A DNA stretch of 64,000 bases from Promicromonospora sp042731755 (GTDB taxonomy: Bacteria; Actinomycetota; Actinomycetes; Actinomycetales; Cellulomonadaceae), in the NCBI RefSeq assembly GCF_042731755.1, contig NZ_JBHWLR010000002.1:372001-436000 (forward strand), given 5' to 3'. The first letter of the stretch is position 1, and every line of letters starts with the position of its first letter. This document shows, in pieces, positions 27,412 through 34,974 of the stretch. The position numbers were made by a program, and so were the translations under genes. The notes beneath the pieces were generated by a model that worked only from the letters and a program-made list of their open reading frames with translations, had not been told where the DNA came from and ran no database searches.

Positions 27412-27431
27412 TTCCATGCAAAAGCATGGAA
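27412..27431. promoter_or_regulatory. hairpin TTCCATGC-AAAA-GCATGGAA
   Basis: A perfect 8-bp inverted repeat with an AAAA loop between the restriction-enzyme remnant and the truncated gene. It lies 57 bases before the latter's start, both on the minus strand. It is A+T richer than the surroundings and could be an operator or a terminator. Confidence 0.4.
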
Positions 27432-27521
27432 TCCTGATCAGTTTTCACCCTGCGTGCGGAGCGATACATGGGGGGTGCTTCGCCGGGGTTCGATCGGGGT
27501 CGATCGGTGGTGGTTCCGGGG

Positions 27522-27998
27522 CTATCCGGCCGCCACGGCCGCCGGTCCGAACCGGGCCCAGTCGACGGACGAGTCCAGCATCCTGGTCAGCCCGATGCGG
27601 CGGACGGGTATCTCTTCGTCCTGGACCAGATCCTCCAGCTCTTTGTCCCAGGTATCGGTCGTCGCGACCACGAGCCGGGTCGTGAACGGGGCCTTGTTCG
27701 ACGCCGAAAGAAATGCGGCGACGTCCGGCCTCGACAAAGGCTGTGCCGGGTCGTGGAAAGCGCACTGCACGGCCACCAGGTTCTCGGTGTCCTGCTCCCG
27801 CGCGACCAGGCTGATCCCGTTGCCCGGGCCCTCGTGGCCGGGCCATTCGCCCCATGACCACACCGTGTCGAAGGCGGCGGCCCACTCGGCGTCCGAGCGC
27901 AGGAATGCCTTCATCAATTCCTCGAACTTCTCGTCCCGGTCGGTCTCCGACTCCGACCTCAGCAGGTAGTCGTCGAGGATGGCCTCAAGTGCGGTCAT
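27522..27998 (-). CDS. stand-alone N-terminal domain of a type ISP restriction enzyme / Mrr-like helicase, catalytic residues lost
   Basis: A 158-residue protein matching the nuclease domain that begins type ISP restriction-modification and related DEAD-helicase proteins: LEAILDDYLLRSESETDRDEKFEELMKAFL, then the PD-(D/E)xK core, PFTTRLVVATTDTWDKELED, and IPVRRIGLTRMLDSSVDWARF. In that family the core usually reads GID-x-VA ... QCKF. Here residue 63 is Ser (NGISLVA) and residue 80 is Ala (VQCAFHD), so the metal Asp and the Lys are both gone, while Glu26 remains. The helicase, methylase and target-recognition parts (normally well over 1,000 residues) are absent. It is either a decayed remnant or a domestic DNA-binding domain. 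Motif comparison is from memory of the family. Confidence 0.65.
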   Translation of the reverse strand: MTALEAILDDYLLRSESETDRDEKFEELMKAFLRSDAEWAAAFDTVWSWGEWPGHEGPGNGISLVAREQDTENLVAVQCAFHDPAQPLSRPDVAAFLSASNKAPFTTRLVVATTDTWDKELEDLVQDEEIPVRRIGLTRMLDSSVDWARFGPAAVAAG

Positions 27999-28080
27999 GC
28001 GGACATTCTGTCAAGAGTGCTGCATAACCGCTCTCCGGGCCGGGGTAGTTCACGAGGCGTTTACCCCGGCGCGCGAGAAC

Positions 28081-28112
28081 GGGCGGCACCACGCTGTCGC
28101 GCGGTGCCGCCC
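28081..28112 (-). terminator. hairpin terminator of the PadR-type gene
   Basis: GGGCGGCACC (28081-28090) pairs with GGTGCCGCCC (28103-28112), and three further pairs lie inside the loop. It lies 15 bases after the stop of the PadR gene on the minus strand. Confidence 0.7.
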
Positions 28113-28127
28113 GTGGTTGATCAGGGG

Positions 28128-28922
28128 TCAGCGGTCCTGGGTGGGCGCCTCGCCGGCGAGGGTCAGGTAGACCTCGCGGCGGGCCTTGTCGAGCACCGCG
28201 GTGACGGTGGCCACCTGCTCGGCGGTGCCGGTGCGGGCGACCTGCTCGACGGCGTCGGCCAGCGCGCGCAGCTCGTGCCGCAGCTGGCGGCCGTGACCGT
28301 GGCCGACCTGCTCCCAGGGGGTGCCGAGCTCGTCCTTGTGCTGCTCGACGTAGGCGGTGCCCTCGTCGGTCAGCGTGGCGAGCTTGCGGCCACGGTCCTC
28401 GGTGAGGACCACGAGGCCCTCGTCGGCGAGCAGGGACAGCGCGGGGTAGACCGCGCCGGCGCTGGGGCGCCAGCGGCCGTCCGTCCGCTCCGCCAGCTCG
28501 CTGATGATCTGGTAGCCGTGCATCGGCTGCTCCGCCAGGAGCAGCAGGATCGCGGCGCGGATCTCGCCGCGGCCGGCGCGGCGCGGGCCGCGAGGGCCGC
28601 GCCGTCCGCCCTCGTGGTGACCGCCGTGCGGGCCGCGGGGGCCGAAGCCACCGGGACCGCCGGGGCCGAAGCTGCCGGGACCGAAACCGCGCCGGCCCCG
28701 GGCGGGACGCTCGTCGGCGTCGTCGTAGTCGCGGTCGTCCGGCAGGCCGGGCCCGCCGGCCATCGCGAGCGCGGGGCCGAAGCCCGGGCCGAACCCGGCG
28801 CCGTCGAACCGGGGGCTGCCGAACATCCGGCCGCCGAACCGGGCGCCCTCGAACGAGGGCAGGAAGTCACGGCCGCGGCCGCGTCGTCCGGAGTTCTGGG
28901 GGTTGTCGTCATGGGTACGCAT
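28128..28922 (-). CDS. PadR-family regulator with a long glycine-rich N-terminal extension
   Basis: The ATG at 28922 has AGGAG seven bases upstream (ACGTAGGAGACACACC). The 264-residue protein has a PadR winged helix in its middle: RRAGRGEIRAAILLLLAEQPMHGYQIISELAERTDGRWRPSAGAVYPALSLLADEGLV, then TEDRGRKLATLTDEG. The C-terminal helices (LRHELRALADAVEQVARTG...) form the dimer. The first about 115 residues are low-complexity Gly/Pro/Phe/Arg/His (GFGPGFGPA, GPGGFGPRGPHGGHHEGG), far longer than usual; similar extensions are known in some actinobacterial PadR proteins. It probably represses itself through the repeat at 29029-29050. No divergent efflux gene is present, so other targets are unclear. 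Confidence 0.85.
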   Translation of the reverse strand: MRTHDDNPQNSGRRGRGRDFLPSFEGARFGGRMFGSPRFDGAGFGPGFGPALAMAGGPGLPDDRDYDDADERPARGRRGFGPGSFGPGGPGGFGPRGPHGGHHEGGRRGPRGPRRAGRGEIRAAILLLLAEQPMHGYQIISELAERTDGRWRPSAGAVYPALSLLADEGLVVLTEDRGRKLATLTDEGTAYVEQHKDELGTPWEQVGHGHGRQLRHELRALADAVEQVARTGTAEQVATVTAVLDKARREVYLTLAGEAPTQDR

Positions 28923-29028
28923 GGTGTGTCTCCTACGTGTCGCGGCGGGGCGAGGCGGTGCGCGATCGCGCACTACGGCGTCTCGTCAGACCCGCCGATC
29001 GGGAACGTCTCCGCTCTACCGACGCTCT

Positions 29029-29050
29029 AAAGATAGATCAAAGATATATC
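29029..29050. promoter_or_regulatory. AT-rich direct-repeat operator upstream of the PadR gene
   Basis: AAAGATAGATC (29029-29039) is followed at once by AAAGATATATC (29040-29050): one helical turn apart and a single mismatch. It is strikingly A+T rich in a 73% GC region, lies 107 bases before the PadR start and 136 before the next plus-strand gene, and contains GATATATC. PadR proteins often bind AT-rich sites of this kind. Confidence 0.55.
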
Positions 29051-29185
29051 GTTACGCAACCCCGACTTTCGCCGGCGGCCGTGCGGGCTCGTGGGTGCGA
29101 GTGCGCGGGGGCTGCCGTAGCGTCGAGAACCGGCCGGGCGCGCCGCGTCCGGCCGGGCATCTGGCGGGTCGTGGAAGGAGCCGGC

Positions 29186-29407
29186 ATGAGCGAGGGCGAG
29201 CACCAGAGCACGGCGGCGGACGGCGGTCCGGAGCGTCGGGACCACGTCGAGGTGTCGAAGGAGGACGCCGACCGCCTCAAGGCCGAGGCGGCGGGCGCCG
29301 CGGACACCGCGATCCCGGGCGAGGACCCGGCGGGCGAGGCGGTCCCGGGCGAGGACCCCGAGGACAACCCGGACCTGGAGGGCGAGGAGCGGTTCGACGC
29401 GGGCTGA
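29186..29407 (+). CDS. small acidic hypothetical protein (73 residues)
   Basis: The ATG at 29186 has a near-perfect ribosome site (GGAAGGAG, six bases before). The product is highly acidic and hydrophilic, with no cysteine and few aromatic residues: MSEGEHQSTAADGGPERR, then HVEVSKEDADRLKAEAAG and two GEDP repeats (IPGEDPAGEAVPGEDPEDN). It should be largely disordered. It is divergent from the PadR gene, with the AT-rich repeat between them. No family is recognised; a role in stress or protein stability can only be guessed. Confidence 0.65.
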   Translation: MSEGEHQSTAADGGPERRDHVEVSKEDADRLKAEAAGAADTAIPGEDPAGEAVPGEDPEDNPDLEGEERFDAG

Positions 29408-29464
29408 CCTGGTCCGGGACCGCGCCTGGCGGAATGTCGTCGGCCCTGTCGGCGTTGCCGCGGA

Positions 29465-29875
29465 ATGGACTTCAACCAGCAGATCGTCGAAGCCTTCCGC
29501 GCCAACGGCGGCGAGGTTACCGAGCCCGTGCGGTTCGGCAAGGGGCTCGTGCTCGTGCACGTGCCGAGGAAGGACGGGAGCGTGCGGATCGCGCCGCTCG
29601 CCGCGATCCAGGACGACGGCGTCCGCTACGTGGTCGGGAGCGCCGGCGGTTCGCCCAGGAACCCGGCGTGGGTCTACGGGCTGCGGCGCGCCGAGGAGGT
29701 CGACATCGAGGTGCCGGGCGAGCCGGTCGTGACCGTCCGGGTCAAGGTCGAGGAGTTGGCGGGCGAGGAGCGCGACGCGATGTGGGCGCGCTTCAAGGCG
29801 TCCTCGAGCGGCTTCGCGGCCTACGAGCGGACGGCGGAGGGCCGCGCCTTCCCGATCTTCCGGCTGATCGGCTGA
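29465..29875 (+). CDS. F420H2-dependent nitroreductase/quinone reductase family (DUF385, Ddn-like)
   Basis: The ATG at 29465 gives 136 residues in a split-barrel fold: MDFNQQIVEAFRANGGEV at the start, VPRKDGSVRIAPLAAIQDDGVRYVVGSAGGSPRNPAWVYGLRR for the cofactor pocket, and VEELAGEERDAMWARFKASSSGFAAYERTAEGRAFPIFRLI at the end. These are the conserved pieces of deazaflavin-dependent nitroreductases such as mycobacterial Ddn, which reduce quinones or nitro compounds with F420H2. Its presence, with the LLM oxidoreductase at the left end, shows that the host uses coenzyme F420 (inference). Single gene. Confidence 0.88.
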   Translation: MDFNQQIVEAFRANGGEVTEPVRFGKGLVLVHVPRKDGSVRIAPLAAIQDDGVRYVVGSAGGSPRNPAWVYGLRRAEEVDIEVPGEPVVTVRVKVEELAGEERDAMWARFKASSSGFAAYERTAEGRAFPIFRLIG

Positions 29876-29972
29876 TCCGTCGGCCCTGAGCTGCCCCTTG
29901 GACCAGCCAAAACGCGACTAATCCGCTTGGATGGGTGAATATCCCCGATCCGACGTCAAGGAGACCCGCGCG

Positions 29973-30434
29973 ATGACCCAGGCAGCCCAGGTCGGCACCG
30001 TCTACCAGAACAGCCAGGAGCTCCTCGACGCCGACCTGCCGCACCTCAGCATCGCCCTGGACGCGAGCGGTTACGCCATCCAACGGGATCGGGACGGCAA
30101 CTGGTACAGCGTGTCGTCCGTCGGCCCGTCCGACCTCGCGGGCGTGTACACGGTGATCCACCTGCCGGCCGAGCCGCTGCCCGGCACGTACGGGTCGGTC
30201 GTCATCACGGACAACGGCACGCCCTTCATGCGCCGCTGGGACGCCGCGACCGACGAGCGGTTCGGCGTCGAGCACTGGATCGGGCCCGACGGCGTCACCG
30301 TGACCGACGGCCGCCTGCGCCACCTCGGCATCGCCCGGGCCTGGGACGCGAGCGTGCCGGGCGGCACGTCGCGGCTCGGCGGCCGGCGCCGTCGCTCCCG
30401 CGCGGCCCCGGAGCAAGCCGAACCGGCAAGCTGA
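29973..30434 (+). CDS. hypothetical protein (153 residues)
   Basis: The ATG at 29973 is chosen because AAGGAG lies ten bases before it; the frame opens 14 codons earlier. The protein MTQAAQVGTVYQNSQELLDADLPHLSIALDASGYAIQRDRDGNWYSVSSVGP has a predicted beta-rich centre (GVYTVIHLPAEPLPGTYGSVVITDNGTPFMRRW) and a basic, probably disordered tail (GGRRRRSRAAPEQAEPAS). There is no signal peptide or membrane helix. No family is recognised. Its stop codon lies inside the first of the tandem hairpins. Confidence 0.65.
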   Translation: MTQAAQVGTVYQNSQELLDADLPHLSIALDASGYAIQRDRDGNWYSVSSVGPSDLAGVYTVIHLPAEPLPGTYGSVVITDNGTPFMRRWDAATDERFGVEHWIGPDGVTVTDGRLRHLGIARAWDASVPGGTSRLGGRRRRSRAAPEQAEPAS

Positions 30435-30524
30435 CTCGGCGAACCCCGATCGCCGAGTCAGTCGGCTGGTGCACACCAACCCACTGACTCGGCGAACCCC
30501 CATCGCCGAGTCAGTCGGCTGGTC
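30431..30524. repeat. two tandem copies of a hairpin repeat, bidirectional terminator candidate
   Basis: Each copy is CTGACTCGGCGA, a 7-base loop, TCGCCGAGTCAG, then TCGGCTGGT: stems at 30431-30461 and 30484-30514, 12 bp each, perfect. Copy 1 contains the stop of the plus-strand hypothetical gene; copy 2 contains the stop of the minus-strand SDR gene. The right half recurs at 26693-26712. Within each copy GCCGA-GTCAG-TCGGC offers an alternative fold. Confidence 0.75.
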
Positions 30525-31998
30525 GCCCGTCGCCGGCGGCGGCGTGGGCCGCCGCCCGGGCGATGTTGCGCTGCATACCGCCGAACACGATGCCGTGGAA
30601 CGGGCTGATGGCCCACCAGTAGAGCTGCCCGGGCAGCCCGTGCGGCAGGAAGATCGCGCGCTGGCGGAACGTCGGCCGCTCGGCGGCCTCGTCCTCGACG
30701 GACAGCTCCAGCCAGGCCAGCCCGGGCAGGCGCATCTCGGCGCGCAGCCGCAGCAGCCGGCCGGGGACGATCTTCTCCACCCGCCACCAGTCGAGCGCGT
30801 CGCCGGGCGCGAGGCGGTGCGGGTGCCGGCGACCGCGCCGCAGGCCGGGCCCGCCGAAGAGCCGGTCCATGGCGCCGCGCGCCACCCAGCCCAGGCGCCA
30901 GGAGTACCAGCCGTGGGCGCCGCCGATGCCCTCGATCACGGTCCACAGGGCCTCGCTCGTCGTGTCCACCACGCTCGACCGGTCGTCCACCAGCAGGCTC
31001 CCGCCGGCCCAGTCCGGGTCGTCGGGCAGGGGGTCGGACGGCGCGCCGGGGGTCGAGGCGGACACCCAGCTCGTGCGCACGTCGAGGTCCCGGATCCGCG
31101 CCAGGGCGAGCCCCACCGCCCGGTCGAAGCCGGTCAGCCCCTCGGGCGGGTCGGGCACGTACTGCTTGATGTCGTCCTCCTGGGCCACGACCTCGTGCAC
31201 GAGCGACCCCACCAGGGGCTTCGCGATGCCCGGCGGCACGGGTGTCACCAGGCCCACCCAGAGGCTGGCCAGCCGCGGCGTCAGCACGGGGACGGCGCGG
31301 ATCACCCGCGGGCGCAGGCCGGCGACGGCGGCGTAGCGCTGCATCATCTCGCGGTAGGTGAGCACGTCGGGACCGCCGATGTCGAAGCCGCGGCTGACGT
31401 CCGCCGGGATCTCGGCGGCGCCGACCAGGTAGCGCAGCACGTCGCGCACCGCGATGGGCTGGATGCGGTTGTTGATCCAGCGCGGCGCGACCATGGCCGG
31501 GAGCCGTTCGGTGAGGTAGCGCATCATCTCGAACGACGCGCTGCCGGAACCGAGGATCACGGCGGCGCGCAGCACGATCGTCGGCGCCCCGCCGTCGAGC
31601 AGGATCTCCTCGACCTCGCGGCGCGACTCCAGGTGGGGCGAGAGCCGTTCGCCCTCGGGGTAGAGGCCGCCCAGATAGACGACGCGGCCGACGCCGACCT
31701 CCCGGGCCACGACCGCGAAGCCGCGGGCCGTGGCGCGGTCACGCTCGGCGAACCCGGGGCCGGCCCCGAGGGCGTGGATCAGGTAGTAGGCGACGTCGAC
31801 GCCGTCGAGCGCCCGGCGCAGGTCGCCGCGGGAGGTGGCGTCGCCCTCGACCACCTCGACGTCGCCGGACCACTCGCGCGAGGCGATCCGCTCGGGGTGG
31901 CGCGCGAGCACGCGCACGTCGTGCCCGGCGGCGAGCAGCTCGGGCACGAGCCGCCCCCCGATGTACCCGGTGGCTCCGGTCACGAGGACGTGGGACAT
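30511..31998 (-). CDS. NAD(P)-binding SDR-like protein with C-terminal DUF2867
   Basis: The ATG at 31998 (MSHVLVTGATGYIGGRLVPELL) places the Rossmann GATGYIG at residues 8-14; an upstream TTG is less likely. The 495-residue protein has an atypical extended-SDR N-terminal half (DVAYYLIHALG, GRVVYLGGLYPEGERLSPHLESR, RAAVILGSGSASFEMMRYLTERLP) and a C-terminal START-like DUF2867 domain (PGDALDWWRVEKIVPGRLLRLRAEMRLPGLAWLELSV, FHGIVFGGMQRNIA). This two-domain protein is often beside photolyase or TspO genes in actinobacteria. Here it is divergent from TspO. Substrate unknown; a lipophilic ligand in the DUF2867 cavity is plausible. Confidence 0.85.
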   Translation of the reverse strand: MSHVLVTGATGYIGGRLVPELLAAGHDVRVLARHPERIASREWSGDVEVVEGDATSRGDLRRALDGVDVAYYLIHALGAGPGFAERDRATARGFAVVAREVGVGRVVYLGGLYPEGERLSPHLESRREVEEILLDGGAPTIVLRAAVILGSGSASFEMMRYLTERLPAMVAPRWINNRIQPIAVRDVLRYLVGAAEIPADVSRGFDIGGPDVLTYREMMQRYAAVAGLRPRVIRAVPVLTPRLASLWVGLVTPVPPGIAKPLVGSLVHEVVAQEDDIKQYVPDPPEGLTGFDRAVGLALARIRDLDVRTSWVSASTPGAPSDPLPDDPDWAGGSLLVDDRSSVVDTTSEALWTVIEGIGGAHGWYSWRLGWVARGAMDRLFGGPGLRRGRRHPHRLAPGDALDWWRVEKIVPGRLLRLRAEMRLPGLAWLELSVEDEAAERPTFRQRAIFLPHGLPGQLYWWAISPFHGIVFGGMQRNIARAAAHAAAGDGRPAD

Positions 31999-32043
31999 GG
32001 GACGACACCAACCTTTCCGCAAAACAGGAAGCCGAGCGATTTA

Positions 32044-32056
32044 CTAGATAGGCTAG
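32044..32056. promoter_or_regulatory. CTAG-ATAGG-CTAG dyad in the SDR/TspO divergent promoter
   Basis: A short palindrome in the one AT-rich patch (ATTTACTAGATAGGCTAGGCAT) of the 129-base divergent intergenic region. It is well placed to control both genes, for example by a light- or stress-responsive regulator; the regulator is not identified. Confidence 0.4.
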
Positions 32057-32127
32057 GCATATTCGCCGGGCGGTTGCCTGCTGGGGCAGGTACGGGGGGC
32101 CGCCCGGCCCTTCCCGAGGAGGCCTCC

Positions 32128-32949
32128 ATGGCACAGGGCGCACCGCGCGACACATCGCGCGACCGGTTGCAGCAGATCGTCGTCACCGTCAGCTTCGTGG
32201 TCTGCGTCATCGGTTCCATGATCGGTGTCGGCGTGTTCGGTGGCACGTCCGTCAACGCGGCGGCCGGGGGAGCGCTGGACACGGACGCCACGCTGCTCGC
32301 GCCGGCGTCCGCCGCGTTCTCGGTGTGGACCGTGGTCTACGTCGGGCTCGCCGGGTACACGGCGCTCCAGTGGTTCCCGGCCCCGACGGCCGAGGCACAG
32401 GCGCGGCAGCGGCGCCTGCGTCTGCCGGTCGCCGGGACCATGCTGCTGAACGCGGCGTGGATCCTGGTGGTCCAGGCCGGGTGGCTCTGGGTGAGCGTGC
32501 TCGTCATCGCGGCGCTGCTCACGCTGCTCGTCCGGGTCTTCCTGATCCTGCTCCGTACCCGCGCGCACGGGGTGGTCGACCGGGTGCTGGTCGACGGCGT
32601 GCTCGGCATCTACCTCGGCTGGGTCTGCGTGGCCACGGCCGCCAACATCGCCGCGGCGCTGACCAGCGCCGGGTTCGACGGCGCGGGACTCGCCGCGGAC
32701 TGGTGGGCCGTCGGCGTCCTCGCGGTGGTCGGCGTGATCGGCGTCGTCCTGGCCGTGCGGGGGAACGGTCCCGTGGCGGTGGCCCTGGCCATCGCGTGGG
32801 GCCTGTCCTGGATCGCCGTCGAGCGGTGGGACGGCACGCCGTACTCGGCCCCGACCGCCGCCGCGGCGCTCGCGGCCGCCGTGGCCGTGCTCGGCGTGAC
32901 CGCCGTCGTCCGCGTGCGCGCGGTCGCCCGGGCGGGAGCCTCGGCCTAG
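32128..32949 (+). CDS. TspO/MBR-like tryptophan-rich membrane protein
   Basis: The ATG at 32128 follows GAGGAGG. The 273-residue product has about seven hydrophobic helices, starting QIVVTVSFVVCVIGSMIGVGVF, with AFSVWTVVYVGLAGYTALQW, GTMLLNAAWILVVQAGWLW and LGIYLGWVCVATAANIAAAL. The Trp-rich spacing and the NAAW motif recall the TspO tryptophan-rich sensory family, though it is longer than the classic 160-residue form, as in many actinobacterial members. It probably binds a porphyrin or other lipophilic ligand in the membrane. It is divergent from the SDR gene and shares its promoter region. Confidence 0.7.
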   Translation: MAQGAPRDTSRDRLQQIVVTVSFVVCVIGSMIGVGVFGGTSVNAAAGGALDTDATLLAPASAAFSVWTVVYVGLAGYTALQWFPAPTAEAQARQRRLRLPVAGTMLLNAAWILVVQAGWLWVSVLVIAALLTLLVRVFLILLRTRAHGVVDRVLVDGVLGIYLGWVCVATAANIAAALTSAGFDGAGLAADWWAVGVLAVVGVIGVVLAVRGNGPVAVALAIAWGLSWIAVERWDGTPYSAPTAAAALAAAVAVLGVTAVVRVRAVARAGASA

Positions 32950-32964
32950 CGAGGCCCCCGCCCG
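32929..32964. terminator. bidirectional hairpin between TspO and GH30 genes
   Basis: CGGGCGGGAGCCTCG (32929-32943) pairs with CGAGGCCCCCGCCCG (32950-32964) with one mismatch; outer bases extend the stem. The loop holds the TspO stop codon, and the convergent GH30 gene ends 21 bases on. Confidence 0.65.
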
Positions 32965-32984
32965 GGCGGTCGGACGGCGGCGGC

Positions 32985-34877
32985 TCAGCCGACCCGCGTC
33001 AGCCGGAAGGTCTGCGCCGCCGACCCGGTGCACGGTTGCTGCGTGAACCGGGTCCCGTCGGCCCCGGTCGCGGAGCCGAGCGTCAGGCACGCGCCGCTGT
33101 GCCGGGCGGTGAAGGTGACGCCGCCGCCCGCCGTCGTCGGCCGCCACTGCTGGTTGGTGCCGCCCACGTACGACCACAGGTGCACCGCCGTGCCGGCCGC
33201 CACCGCGCCCGGACCGCCGGCCACGTCCCAGACCTTGCCGGCGTGCTGGTTGGCCACCTGGTAGTACCCGTCCGTGGTCGGCGTGAAGCGCCAGCGCTGG
33301 TTCGCCTGCGCGGCGGCGCCGCAGGCCCACTGCTGCAGGCCGGTGCCGTCGGCGGTGCCCCAGTCGGCGGCGTCGAGGCACCTGCCGCTCGCCGACGAGG
33401 CGACCTGGTACCAGGAGGCCGGGTCCGGGTCGGCCGGGGTGGTGGTCGACTGCGGGTCCCACGTGTACGTGGCCACTGCCCGGCCGGGCAGGGTGTGGGT
33501 CAGGGAGCGGCCCTCGTCCGTGATGGAGAACGTGCGGCTGCCGGAGGAGGCGTTCACCACGTACGCCACGCGGGTGCCGTCCGGGTTCTGGTAGACGACG
33601 TTCTGCAGCCCGCCGGACTGCTCGCTGGTGGAGCCGATGCGGCGCGCGCCGGCGTCGATGAACTTGGTGAGGTGTCCCAGCACGTAGAACTCGGCGTTGC
33701 GGGTCACGGTGCTCCCGGCGATCTGGACGACGCCGTTGCAGCGGGTGCCGCAGTGCCCCTGGTGCGGGCCGCCGTTCTGGTCGAGCGCGAGGTTCCAGTT
33801 GATCGTCGTCTCCCCGCCGTTGCGCATGTTGCGCACCACGAGGTTCTCCGCGTGCCAGACCAGGGTGTCCCCGAAGGTGTTCGCCGCGTTGTCGCTGTCG
33901 GTGCCGGAGCACTCGGTGAAGTACACGCGCTTGCCCGCCGCGACCACCTGGGCCTGCGCCTCGGGGGAGCCGCCGTAGCAGTGGAACGCGGCGCCGACGA
34001 CGCGCGAGACGCCCTGGGTGCCCGAGAAGACCTCCAGCGGGTAGTCGGGCCGGTCCCAGTTGTGGTCGTAGGCGAAGATCTGGGTGCCCAGCCCGGCGCT
34101 GGTCAGCCGGGCGTCGAGCACCCGCAGGAACTGCGCCTGCTCGGCCGCGGACATGCTCAGCGAGGGGTAGCTCGTGGCGAACAGCGGCTCGTTCGCCACC
34201 GTGAGGTCGCTGAGCGTCACGCCCTGCTGCGCGTAGGCCTGGATCGTGCGCACCAGGTAGTCGGCGTACTCGTCGTAGTTCTCGGCGCGCAGGCTGCCGC
34301 CGTTCAGCGAATTGCCCGACTTCATCCACGCGGGCGGGGACCAGGGGCTGCCCATGAACCGGATGTTCGGGTTGATCGCCAGGGCCTGCCGCAGCACGGG
34401 CAGGATCTGCTGCTGGTCGCGGGCGATGCTGAACTGCCCGGGCGTGTCCTCGTAGGTGTAGAAGCCGCCGGAGTTGAAGTCGGTGCTGCCCAGCGGCTGG
34501 CGCAGGTAGTTCAGCCCGATGCCGTCGCCGCTGCGCGAGAACAGCGACCGCAGCAGCGTGTCGCGGGTGCCGGCCGGCAGGCCGCTGATCAGCGCGGCGG
34601 ACGCCTCGGTCACCGACGCGCCGGCGCCGGTGAAGCGCTGTGACACCTGGTCCGGGCTGACCCGGATGTCGGTGGCCTGCGGGCCGGTGCCGAACGCGAG
34701 GCTGCCGCCGTCGGCCAGCCTGCGGGTGCCGTCGGCGGTGGTGACCCAGACGTGCGCGGTGGTCGGGGCGGCGGCGGCCGAGCTCACGGCCGGCCCGACG
34801 CCGACGGCTGCGACGGCCAGCACGCTCAGCGTGGCGAGCGCCGTCCGGAGGTGCCCGGTGCGGGTGGTGCGCGTCAT
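32985..34877 (-). CDS. secreted GH30 glycosidase (endo-beta-1,6-glucanase/glucocerebrosidase type) with C-terminal ricin-type CBM13
   Basis: A 630-residue exported enzyme with a Sec signal (RTALATLSVLAVAAVGVGPAVSSAAAA). The catalytic domain has QRFTGAGASVTEASAALI at the start, the acid/base Glu230 in TVANEPLF and the nucleophile Glu322 in VYFTECSGT, with GSPWSPPAWMKS between, all typical of GH30. The small beta-domain follows, then from about residue 490 a beta-trefoil with QxW repeats (LQQWACG, NQRWRFTP, NQQWRPTT), a CBM13. The segment pattern favours the GH30 glucosidase/beta-1,6-glucanase subfamilies over xylanases, but this is inference. Fungal cell-wall glucan is a likely target. Opposite its probable TetR repressor. 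Confidence 0.88.
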   Translation of the reverse strand: MTRTTRTGHLRTALATLSVLAVAAVGVGPAVSSAAAAPTTAHVWVTTADGTRRLADGGSLAFGTGPQATDIRVSPDQVSQRFTGAGASVTEASAALISGLPAGTRDTLLRSLFSRSGDGIGLNYLRQPLGSTDFNSGGFYTYEDTPGQFSIARDQQQILPVLRQALAINPNIRFMGSPWSPPAWMKSGNSLNGGSLRAENYDEYADYLVRTIQAYAQQGVTLSDLTVANEPLFATSYPSLSMSAAEQAQFLRVLDARLTSAGLGTQIFAYDHNWDRPDYPLEVFSGTQGVSRVVGAAFHCYGGSPEAQAQVVAAGKRVYFTECSGTDSDNAANTFGDTLVWHAENLVVRNMRNGGETTINWNLALDQNGGPHQGHCGTRCNGVVQIAGSTVTRNAEFYVLGHLTKFIDAGARRIGSTSEQSGGLQNVVYQNPDGTRVAYVVNASSGSRTFSITDEGRSLTHTLPGRAVATYTWDPQSTTTPADPDPASWYQVASSASGRCLDAADWGTADGTGLQQWACGAAAQANQRWRFTPTTDGYYQVANQHAGKVWDVAGGPGAVAAGTAVHLWSYVGGTNQQWRPTTAGGGVTFTARHSGACLTLGSATGADGTRFTQQPCTGSAAQTFRLTRVG

Positions 34878-34919
34878 TGCGACTCCCTCGGTGGGTGGAA
34901 TGTGGGCGCCACCCTACTC

Positions 34920-34945
34920 CTACCTACCAAGCACTCGGTAGGTAG
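34920..34945. promoter_or_regulatory. TetR-type operator, CTACCTACC-N8-GGTAGGTAG
   Basis: A perfect 9-bp inverted repeat with an 8-base spacer in the middle of the GH30/TetR divergent region, 43 bases from the GH30 start and 30 from the TetR start. The place and symmetry suit a dimer-of-TetR site that controls both genes. Confidence 0.75.
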
Positions 34946-34974
34946 TGGATCCACGTACCCGTAGACTCCCTCGG

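Noticed and set aside
26676..30524. Genomic island with integrase or attachment sites
   Set aside because: There are a restriction-enzyme remnant, small genes and hairpin repeats, but no integrase, transposase or tRNA target is visible.
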